Shown here in pieces: positions 8,725 to 15,615 of a stretch of DNA of 64,000 nt. How positions within the stretch are numbered: position 1 is the first letter of the stretch; every line of letters starts with the position of its first letter. Below the pieces are notes generated by a model that saw only the letters and a program-made list of their open reading frames with translations, was not told the DNA's origin and did not search any database. Source of the stretch: Paenibacillus mendelii (GTDB lineage Bacteria; Bacillota; Bacilli; Paenibacillales; Paenibacillaceae); assembly GCF_024498075.1 (NCBI RefSeq), contig NZ_JANHOF010000011.1:62001-126000 (forward strand), given 5' to 3'. Made by a program: the position numbers and the translations under genes.

Positions 8725-9999
8725 TCAGCTCAAGAGATCCATTCCTCTCATATATGGACGCAGCGCTGCCGGAATGTAGACCGAGCCATCCTCCTGCTGA
8801 TGATTTTCAAGCAGCGGGATCAGAATGCGGGGGCTGGCAACCATCGTATTATTCAGGGTATGAACGAACTGCAGCTGACCTTCCTCATCCCGGTATCGGA
8901 TCCGCGAACGTCTTGCCTGAAAGTCGAGAACATTCGAGGCCGAATGCGTCTCGCCGTAATCCGCTCTGCTCGGCATCCATGTTTCGATATCATACTGCTT
9001 ATAGTTCTTCTGTGACATATCCCCCGAGCAAACCGCAACGACACGATACGGGAGCTCGAGTAATTGGAGAAGCTCCTCGGAATGCTTCACCATGTTCTGC
9101 AGCAACTGCTCCGATAGTTCCTCGTCAGCCCGGCAAATGACGACCTGCTCCACCTTCGAGAATTGGTGTACACGGTATAAGCCATGCACATCCCGTCCAG
9201 CAGACCCAACTTCGCTGCGGAAACAGGGCGATACCGCTCCAAGCAGCAGGGGTTCGGTTACATCCACAATTTCACCACTATACAGCGAGACGAGAGGCAC
9301 CTCTGCCGTACCGGCTAACCATCGTTCGCCGCCGTTAACGGCAAACGTCTGATCGCGGTTCGACGGAAAGAAGCCTGTGGCATGGAGTGTCTCCTCTTTC
9401 ACCAATATCGGTACATCAAGCAGGTCATATCCTTTCGCTGCAAGCAGATCCAGCGCTAACTGTTGGACAGCCCTATGCAGCAGAAGACCATTATTCCGAA
9501 GCACATAATGACGGCTGCCGCCAATCTTAACCCCCCGCTGCAAATCGACGATGCCGAGCGAATCCCCCAGCTCGACATGACTTTTGGCTTCGAATGGGAA
9601 CGCAGCCACCTCACCGTACCGGCGAACTTCTACATTATCTCTATCGCTAAGGCCGATCGGTGTATCCGGTGATATAAAATTAGGCACATCGAACATCAAG
9701 GTTTCGAACTCGCCATCAACAGCTCGCAGCTCTGCTTCCACTTGCTTGAGGTGCGCCATTCCTTCCGACGCTGCGAGCTTCTCCTTCTCTGCATCCTCGG
9801 TGCGTCCTTTACGAAGCATCTGCGTAATGATGTCCGAGCGTTTATTACGCTTGGCACGCAGCGTTTCCACCTGCATGAGCAGCTCCCGTCTTCGTTCATC
9901 GGCTTTCAGCAAATGAGTGACGTCAAAATTCAGTCCTTTGCGTCTAGCCGCTTCTTGTACCTCTTGAGCACGGATACGAATCATACGAATGTCTAACAT
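8725..9999 (-). CDS. serS: Seryl-tRNA synthetase
   Basis: This 424-residue enzyme charges tRNA-Ser in the cytoplasm. The N-terminal LDIRMIR start and a charged helical arm at about 30-100 match the SerRS antiparallel coiled coil that binds the long variable arm. Motif 2 is recognisable in the FRSEVGSAGRD segment and motif 3 in the RILIPLLENHQQEDGS segment near the end, followed by VYIPAALRPYM, typical of bacterial SerRS. The length is standard. The gene is monocistronic, preceded by a T-box leader and its own strong promoter, so charging of tRNA-Ser should control its expression. The ATG follows GAGGAG at a normal distance. Confidence 0.97.
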   Translation of the reverse strand: MLDIRMIRIRAQEVQEAARRKGLNFDVTHLLKADERRRELLMQVETLRAKRNKRSDIITQMLRKGRTEDAEKEKLAASEGMAHLKQVEAELRAVDGEFETLMFDVPNFISPDTPIGLSDRDNVEVRRYGEVAAFPFEAKSHVELGDSLGIVDLQRGVKIGGSRHYVLRNNGLLLHRAVQQLALDLLAAKGYDLLDVPILVKEETLHATGFFPSNRDQTFAVNGGERWLAGTAEVPLVSLYSGEIVDVTEPLLLGAVSPCFRSEVGSAGRDVHGLYRVHQFSKVEQVVICRADEELSEQLLQNMVKHSEELLQLLELPYRVVAVCSGDMSQKNYKQYDIETWMPSRADYGETHSASNVLDFQARRSRIRYRDEEGQLQFVHTLNNTMVASPRILIPLLENHQQEDGSVYIPAALRPYMRGMDLLS

Positions 10000-10020
10000 G
10001 GGCTAATCACTCCTCTTGAG

Positions 10021-10244
10021 AAATAAAAATAGCGCTCTTCATCCACATAAGGGACGAGGAGCGCTTCTCGCGGTGCCACCCAAATTAGCCGACATTCGCC
10101 GACTCTCTTGATCCGCCAATAACGGTGCGGTTCCGGACTACTTAGAGGACCTATATCTCGCAGCTATAACAAGCGCCAGGGTCCCGATCATAACGCCTCC
10201 GAGTTGGATTCTCTTCATCGGCATAGTGTGATTTCAAGTTATTG
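10021..10244 (-). promoter_or_regulatory. T-box leader (tRNA-Ser sensing) of serS
   Basis: On the minus strand the conserved T-box GGGTGGCACCGCG lies at 10069-10081. Its UGGC bulge is complementary to a GCCA acceptor end, as expected for tRNA-Ser, whose discriminator base is G. Downstream a stem (10031-10065, outer arms AGCGCTC/GAGCGCT) is followed by a U-rich tract at 10021-10030, a canonical intrinsic terminator. Upstream sequence to about 10244 forms the stem I region. Ser codons UCU and UCC occur near 10128-10146, where the specifier could lie, but I could not assign it with certainty. Confidence 0.93.
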
Positions 10245-10250
10245 CTGGTT

Positions 10251-10279
10251 ATTATAACAACCTCCCGTACCTTTTGCAA
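10251..10279 (-). promoter_or_regulatory. Sigma-A promoter of serS T-box transcript
   Basis: On the minus strand TTGCAA (10274-10279), a 17-base spacer and TATAAT (10251-10256) form a near-consensus promoter. The -35 box begins only two bases after the stop codon of the ABC permease gene, with no terminator between. Confidence 0.85.
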
Positions 10280-10281
10280 GC

Positions 10282-11370
10282 CTAACCCTTGACTGAACCG
10301 CCGAGCAGCCCTCGTACAAAATACTTTTGCAGGGCGAAGAACACGGCGAGTGGAGTAATCATCGAGACGAAAGCCGCAGCCGTCAGCAAATGCCAGTCAT
10401 TGCCGCGCGAGCCGACAAGATTGGCAATTTTCATAGACATCACCTGCACCTCCGGCTGACTGCCCAAGAAGATGAGCGATACGAGATAATCGTTCCAGAC
10501 CCATAGAAACTGAAAAATGCTAATGGACGCCAGCGCCGGAACGGATAGCGGCAGAATGAGCCGGCTAAAAATCGTGAAATTCGTCGCCCCGTCCATAAAT
10601 GCGGATTCAAACAAATCCCTTGGGAGCTGGCTAATGGAGTTGTACATAAAATACGTGACCAGCGGCAATCCGAAAGCGGCATGCGCAAGCCAAATGCCGA
10701 AATAAGTTCCGTTCAAGCCCAGCGACGTATAGTCCCTCAGGATCGGGATAAGCGCCACTTGAAGCGGCACAACAAGCAGAGCGACAATAACGACGAAGAA
10801 TGTCCGCCTTCCGGGAAACCGAAGCCATGCGAAGGCATAAGCTGCGAAGGAAGCAATTAGAATCGGAATGACCGTCGCCGGCACGGAGACCGCAACCGTG
10901 TTCCAGAACGAGCGCCCCATCCCGCTCCCTCTCTCCGTCTTCACGCTTCCATCCGGCATCGTGATGGGATAACTCTTACCGCCGAGAACGGTCTTATAGT
11001 TCTGCAGCGTGAAGCGGGTAATCACACTCCACTTTTTCTCTTGAATGTTCACGAGCCGCGCTCGTCGATTCTCCCAGATGAGTCGCTCACCATCCAGATC
11101 CACCCCAGCGCGCAGCTGCTGATCCGTAAACGTCTTTCCGTTGACCTGGATCGGCTGCCGCAAATCTGTATCCTTGGGAAGCTGAATGTCTTCAACCGTC
11201 ATCCACTCCCGATGCGGGAAGATGTTCCACCATCCGGTCTGCAGAATATCGGCCGCTGGCCGGAACGAGGAGATCAACAGTCCAAGAGTCGGGATAAACC
11301 AGACGAGGCAAATAATCGCAAGCACCGTATTAACGAGCCATTTGGATTTGCGAAGCTTTGTCTTACGCAT
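10282..11370 (-). CDS. Sugar ABC transporter permease, MalG/AglG type
   Basis: This 362-residue inner-membrane protein has a first membrane helix at about 12-32 and five more from about 140 on. The EAA loop (ESAFMDGATNFTIFSRLILP) contacts the ATPase. It is longer than the usual 270-300 residues because an extracytoplasmic insertion of about 85 residues separates helices 1 and 2; such an insertion is known in the alpha-glucoside permease AglG group. It is the last gene of the operon, one base after the MalF-type permease. No ATPase gene is present, as is common in Bacillota, where a shared MsmK/MsmX-type ATPase serves several importers. Substrate class is inferred. Confidence 0.9.
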   Translation of the reverse strand: MRKTKLRKSKWLVNTVLAIICLVWFIPTLGLLISSFRPAADILQTGWWNIFPHREWMTVEDIQLPKDTDLRQPIQVNGKTFTDQQLRAGVDLDGERLIWENRRARLVNIQEKKWSVITRFTLQNYKTVLGGKSYPITMPDGSVKTERGSGMGRSFWNTVAVSVPATVIPILIASFAAYAFAWLRFPGRRTFFVVIVALLVVPLQVALIPILRDYTSLGLNGTYFGIWLAHAAFGLPLVTYFMYNSISQLPRDLFESAFMDGATNFTIFSRLILPLSVPALASISIFQFLWVWNDYLVSLIFLGSQPEVQVMSMKIANLVGSRGNDWHLLTAAAFVSMITPLAVFFALQKYFVRGLLGGSVKG

Positions 11371-11371
11371 G

Positions 11372-12454
11372 TCAGAAACCCCCTTCCCTGCGGAACTGCC
11401 GCAGGTTCACCAGAATGACCGGAATGACGGCGATGAGCAGGACAATCGCGAGAGTCGAACCATATCCTGCATTCTGGTACATGAAGAGCTGCCTATAGAA
11501 CTGTGTGGCGACAACCTCCGTATCGTACTGGCCGCCGGTCATGATCATGACCACATCGAATATTTTGAGCGTAAACACGACGATCGTGGTCGTCACCGAC
11601 AGCAGCGTTCCCGAGATTGAGGGAATCATGATTTTGAAAAATATCGTCACCTCATTCGCTCCATCCACTCGCGCCGCTTCAAGCATGCTCTCAGGAACCC
11701 CTTTAATCGCCGCTGACAAAATAACCATAGCGAATCCCGTCTGCATCCAGATCAGAATCGCGATTAAGAACAAATTGTTCCATGGCTGAACCATGCTGAT
11801 CCAAGCCTGCGGTTCTCCACCGAAAGCGACAACGATCGCATTAAGCAGACCGATCTGCTGCTGCTCAGGCTGATAGTAATAAATAAACTTCCAGATTACA
11901 CCGGCGGCAACAAATGAAATGGCCATCGGCATAAAGATGATCCCTTTCGCCAGCTTCTCGAAGCTGCTCCGATCCGCCAGAATCGCGATAAGCAGTCCCA
12001 GCCCCACGCAAGCAATCGTACCGAAAACGACCCACAGAAGGTTATTCCGCAGTGCAGTCAGGAGCAAACGATCCGTGAATACAGCAGCAAAATTGGCGAG
12101 TCCAACGAATTGGGTCGAATCCGCATTGAAAAAGCTTAAATACAGCGTTCTTAGCGTCGGGAGGACAAGCAGCCAACCCAGCAATATGACGGCGGGCCCA
12201 ATGAACACATAGGGTAAGATACGGCGCTTCCAACGGTCCGGATACTGCTCGACCGCCCAGTTGAAGGAATAATAGATGGAATAGATCCCGAGCGCCCCCC
12301 ATAGGACGGCAACGACGGCATTCATGACCGGGGGCAAGCTGGAATCGCGGAGGAATAAGAAAATCAACCAATGAATGGCGATATTCACCACCGGGACCAA
12401 GATGCTTATCAGCCACAGACGCGTTCCACGGCTTTTACTCGTCTGCATTTCCAT
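11372..12454 (-). CDS. Sugar ABC transporter permease, MalF/AglF type
   Basis: This 360-residue protein has about eight hydrophobic segments, two of them near the N-terminus (about 12-35 and 42-65). The EAA motif is EAARVDGANEVTIFFKIMIP. It forms the transmembrane channel with the downstream MalG-type permease. The stop is separated from the next ATG by one base. The start is preceded by GGGGG eight bases upstream. The gene lies 231 bases after the binding-protein gene, a gap containing a duplicated 49-bp element. The family points to uptake of alpha-glucosides or related oligosaccharides; this is inferred. Confidence 0.9.
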   Translation of the reverse strand: MEMQTSKSRGTRLWLISILVPVVNIAIHWLIFLFLRDSSLPPVMNAVVAVLWGALGIYSIYYSFNWAVEQYPDRWKRRILPYVFIGPAVILLGWLLVLPTLRTLYLSFFNADSTQFVGLANFAAVFTDRLLLTALRNNLLWVVFGTIACVGLGLLIAILADRSSFEKLAKGIIFMPMAISFVAAGVIWKFIYYYQPEQQQIGLLNAIVVAFGGEPQAWISMVQPWNNLFLIAILIWMQTGFAMVILSAAIKGVPESMLEAARVDGANEVTIFFKIMIPSISGTLLSVTTTIVVFTLKIFDVVMIMTGGQYDTEVVATQFYRQLFMYQNAGYGSTLAIVLLIAVIPVILVNLRQFRREGGF

Positions 12455-12475
12455 GAACCAAGCCCCCTAAAAGTT

Positions 12476-12590
12476 TTGTTGAGCATAACAACTGTGAATC
12501 ATCTTCGAAACAAAACTCGCTTCGAAAGCATCATCTTCGTCTTGTTGAGCATAACAACTGTGAATCATCTTCGAAACAAAACTCGCTTCG
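12476..12590. repeat. 49-bp perfect direct repeat, two copies 66 bp apart
   Basis: Copies lie at 12476-12524 and 12542-12590, identical over 49 bases and separated by 17 bases. Each contains a short inverted repeat TTGTT-N6-AACAA at its left end. They sit between the binding-protein gene and the first permease gene of one operon, so they are transcribed. With only two copies and a 17-base gap this is not a CRISPR. It may be a dispersed intergenic repeat or an RNA-processing element. Confidence 0.9.
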
Positions 12591-12685
12591 CAGCAGGTAC
12601 TTTCTCTATGTAGAAGGAGGAGCCACAGACGCCCGCAGGAGAATGCTCTCAAACAAGCCCCTTCCTTCAGCTCCCCCACTTCAAA

Positions 12686-14059
12686 TTATTTCTTCCAGCC
12701 TGTTTGAATTTCGGATAGCGCCTTATCGAGCTGGACGGTGCCGCTCACGTAATCCGTCATTCCTTTCCAGAACGTGCCGGAGCCGACCGAACCTGGCATC
12801 GTGTCCGAACCGTCGAAACGGATTGTCGTTGCAGTCTTCAGAAATTCCGCCATGCGGCGTTCCTGATCATTCGGGTACGTGGACAGATCGACATCATTCA
12901 TAGGCGCGGTCACGCCTCCGGATTGAATCCAAGTCTTCAGTGAGTCGCCTGTCGTAAAATATTGCATGACTGCTCGTACTTCAGGGCGATCGTTGAACAT
13001 CGCATAGATGTCACCGGAGATCAGAGCAGGTTGACCATACTTTGCCTCGATCGGCGGAAGCGGGAACCAATCATAATCGTCCGCGGTTACGCCCTCGGGG
13101 AAGAAGCTGGTAATAAAACCACCCATGCGGTGGAGCCATGCTTTGGGCGGATTGTCGAAGAGCGGTTTAACGGAGTCGCCGAATGGCGTGGTCGCAATCG
13201 ATTTGCGCCCCCCATAGACGTATTCGTTGTTAAACCAAATCTCAGACATTTTTTCTACAGCATTTTTAACGATCGGGTCCGTGAATGGCAGCTCGCCTGC
13301 TACCCACTTGTCATAATTCTCAGGTGTGGTGGTGCGCAGCATAATATCCTCCACCCAGTCTGTGGCCGGCCAGCCTGTCGCAGCTCCGGACTCGATGCCG
13401 ATACTCCATGCAGGGTCGCCATCCTTGGCGATCTGTTCCGTCAGTTTCAGCAGCTCATCCCACGTATTAGGAACTTCATAACCCGCTTCCGTGAACGCCT
13501 TCTTGTTATACCAAACCAAGCTCTTCACGCTGCTGCGAGCCCAGATCCCTCCCATTACATCACCCGTTTTACCGGGCATGGTAGCCATCTTGAGCCAGCT
13601 GTCGTTATATTGCTTCTTCAAATAATCGTCCGTCAAGAATGTCTTGACGTCGACGGCTTTGCCATCTTTGACGAAGCCCTTAAGCAGACCAGGCTGCGGA
13701 AAATCCGCTATGTCTGGCGCATTGCCCCCGCCCACGCGGACAGCAATGGTGGCCTCGAATTCTTTGGAGCCTTCGTAAGCAATATCGATCCCCGTCTTCT
13801 CCTCGAATGCTTTGACGCTTTCATTGAATTTCACTTCGTCCGCATCCGTGAAAGGTCCAAACATCGTCACTTTCTTGCCCTTATATTCGCCGTTATTCGC
13901 TTTATCCAGAAAGGTGCCCGCTGTCGTCGGCGTTGTGCCTTCATTTCCTTGACCGCCTTGATTATTCGGCTGATTATTGTTCTGGCCGCCGCAAGACGTA
14001 ACCAGCATTGTGAACATCATAATGACTATTAAAGCAATTAACGCATGGTTTCTCTTCAT
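12686..14059 (-). CDS. Extracellular solute-binding lipoprotein, alpha-glucoside type
   Basis: I place the start at the ATG at 14057-14059 (MKRNHAL), giving 457 residues, because GAGGG lies at a suitable distance; six upstream residues are possible. A lipoprotein signal peptide ends in V-T-S-C followed by GG and an Asn/Gln/Gly-rich linker, so the protein is lipid-anchored outside the membrane. The body matches family 1 solute-binding proteins: a VTMFGPFTDADE opening, a GGGNAPDIADFPQPG hinge and a TWDELL segment. It resembles AglE-type proteins. It is the first gene of the operon with the two permeases and delivers the sugar to them. Confidence 0.9.
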   Translation of the reverse strand: MKRNHALIALIVIMMFTMLVTSCGGQNNNQPNNQGGQGNEGTTPTTAGTFLDKANNGEYKGKKVTMFGPFTDADEVKFNESVKAFEEKTGIDIAYEGSKEFEATIAVRVGGGNAPDIADFPQPGLLKGFVKDGKAVDVKTFLTDDYLKKQYNDSWLKMATMPGKTGDVMGGIWARSSVKSLVWYNKKAFTEAGYEVPNTWDELLKLTEQIAKDGDPAWSIGIESGAATGWPATDWVEDIMLRTTTPENYDKWVAGELPFTDPIVKNAVEKMSEIWFNNEYVYGGRKSIATTPFGDSVKPLFDNPPKAWLHRMGGFITSFFPEGVTADDYDWFPLPPIEAKYGQPALISGDIYAMFNDRPEVRAVMQYFTTGDSLKTWIQSGGVTAPMNDVDLSTYPNDQERRMAEFLKTATTIRFDGSDTMPGSVGSGTFWKGMTDYVSGTVQLDKALSEIQTGWKK

Positions 14060-14429
14060 CGCTGTCAATTCCCTCATTCCTCTCGATATGCCCTGTTCTT
14101 GGTTTACATCGCTTCCATGTACTCAAACCGATCCGGGTCGACATGTTATCCCTTCTTAAAATGCCAACAATTCCATGTTTTATGCTTCTGAAGCCAGACT
14201 ACTTTCCATTGAAGCGGCTGCTATTTGAATCCGGCTTCTTCGAATGAGAAAGAAACCGATGCTTATACAGCACCGGCTCCTATTTCGTGATTCCTTTGAT
14301 AATCTTCGGTTAGTCGGGATCCAAACAACCCATTCCTTGTATCTTACAACACAGTAGATTGCCTCTTATGGAGCGCCAATATTTTCCAATGGTGGTAAAC
14401 TCGATATATCACATTTCCGGAGGTTGTTT
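14060..14429. other. Divergent intergenic region, binding protein/HAD
   Basis: This 370-bp stretch has no convincing ORF. On the minus strand TTGGAT with a 17-base spacer and TATCAA (about 14298-14326) is a possible weak promoter for the transporter operon. I found no clear cre or palindromic operator. Confidence 0.35.
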
Positions 14430-15164
14430 ATGTTCCCAAAAGCAATGCTAATCGACATGGATGACACGATAATTGCCTTTGAACACGGAGTCGATCTCAG
14501 CGCTTGTTGGATGAGCGCATGCAGGACACATTTTCATGACCAGGAAGCGGCTAGAATTGAGGAAATATTGGAAGCTATAAAAGAGCGGGCAAGGTGGTTT
14601 TGGAGTGATCCAGACAGGCATCGTATAGGACGGCTCGACCTGGATACGGCAAGAACTACCATCATAACGGACGCCCTCAGCAGTCTGAATTTGAATGTCC
14701 CACACTTACCAATGCAAATTGCATTGGATTATGGAAGAATGCGCGACCAAGCCATTCGTATCTTCCCTGATGCGATTGAGACGCTTAGTTATTTGCAAAG
14801 TAAAGGTATCAAGCTTGCTCTGATCACCAATGGTGGTTCAGCTGCGCAGCGCGGTAAAATTGAGCGATTCAATCTGGCTCCATATTTTGACCATATCATT
14901 ATTGAAGAAGAATTTGGGATCGGCAAGCCGGACCCACGAGTATATCTTCATGCGTTGGACCAGCTTGGAGTCAGTAAGGAAGAAGCTTGGATCATCGGAG
15001 ACAATCTGGAATGGGAAGTCGCAGCGCCTCAGAAACTTGGGATTAAAGGCATCTGGATGAATCATAGAAACGTGGAACCTCCCTTATCGGTCATTCCTTA
15101 CAGAACGATCACCGCTTTAAGAGATTTGATTTCTATAGACGATCTACATACGGACTCATATTAG
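14430..15164 (+). CDS. HAD-superfamily hydrolase
   Basis: This 244-residue protein starts at the ATG at 14430, seven bases after CCGGAGG. Motif I is D9-M-D11-D-T, motif II is the LITNGG segment, and motifs III/IV are GKPDPRVY and IIGDNLEWEV. A helical cap lies between motifs I and II. This is the typical C1-cap phosphatase arrangement, as in phosphoglycolate phosphatase-like or YjjG-like enzymes. The substrate is probably a small phosphorylated metabolite. It stands alone, divergent from the transporter operon, and is not obviously co-transcribed with the large gene 451 bases downstream. Confidence 0.88.
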   Translation: MFPKAMLIDMDDTIIAFEHGVDLSACWMSACRTHFHDQEAARIEEILEAIKERARWFWSDPDRHRIGRLDLDTARTTIITDALSSLNLNVPHLPMQIALDYGRMRDQAIRIFPDAIETLSYLQSKGIKLALITNGGSAAQRGKIERFNLAPYFDHIIIEEEFGIGKPDPRVYLHALDQLGVSKEEAWIIGDNLEWEVAAPQKLGIKGIWMNHRNVEPPLSVIPYRTITALRDLISIDDLHTDSY

Positions 15165-15615
15165 TAGAAAAGCATGCGAAGCAGCAGATAAGGTCGACTC
15201 ACAATCAAACCGTCATTCAAATTTGCTGGCCAGTTTTCGGTGGGGCTAGCTGAATACCGTGAATATGATAACTTCGATAACATCAGGGCAGATGGTTTTT
15301 CTCAGAGGGGCTTGCTTCTGCAGCGATATCCGATCCAGACGAAAACGTTAAATGGGTCCGCCCCCTCTTCACCTTATGTTCCTCTCTCCTCTAACATTGA
15401 ATTGCCCTGCCAAAGCGGCAGGAATTATGTATTAAAGGACATCTGCATATTAAGGTGTATAAAGTCATAATAATGGTTTCTTTCCTCGGTTGTAAGCGTT
15501 TTTAACCATCTTGTATAATCGCCCTGACCACTTATAAACGCATCAAATCAACATTCAAGTGATCGTCAAGAACAAGTGGTTAATAGCGTTAACAAAATGG
15601 AACGAGGTGATTTTA
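15165..15615. other. Leader region of the unassigned glycosidase gene
   Basis: This 451-bp region has no supported gene; a 76-codon ORF at 15240-15470 lacks a ribosome site and family features. A small hairpin (15406-15422, 6-bp stem) may be a weak terminator for the HAD gene. The promoter and cre site are annotated separately. Confidence 0.5.
15490..15519 (+). promoter_or_regulatory. Sigma-A promoter overlapped by a cre site
   Basis: TTGTAA (15490-15495), an 18-base spacer and TATAAT (15514-15519) form the promoter. TGTAAGCGTTTTTA at 15491-15504 matches the CcpA cre consensus except for one position near the 3' end. A CcpA-HPr complex bound there would block the -35 box, predicting glucose repression of the downstream gene. 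Confidence 0.75.

Noticed and set aside
8604..9140. Plus-strand 178-codon open frame
   Set aside because: Mostly antisense to serS, with low-complexity translation and no ribosome site.
12476..12590. CRISPR array
   Set aside because: Only two copies with a 17-base gap, no further repeats and no cas genes.
12467..12679. Minus-strand 70-codon frame through the 49-bp repeats
   Set aside because: Its coding potential comes only from the duplicated element and would be a repeat-peptide artefact. No ribosome site.
12962..14032. Plus-strand 356-codon open frame
   Set aside because: It lies entirely antisense to the solute-binding lipoprotein, whose domains and signal are clear. It has no ribosome site and no recognisable family.
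15240..15470. Plus-strand 76-codon frame before the glycosidase
   Set aside because: No ribosome site; it ends before the cre/promoter region and looks random.
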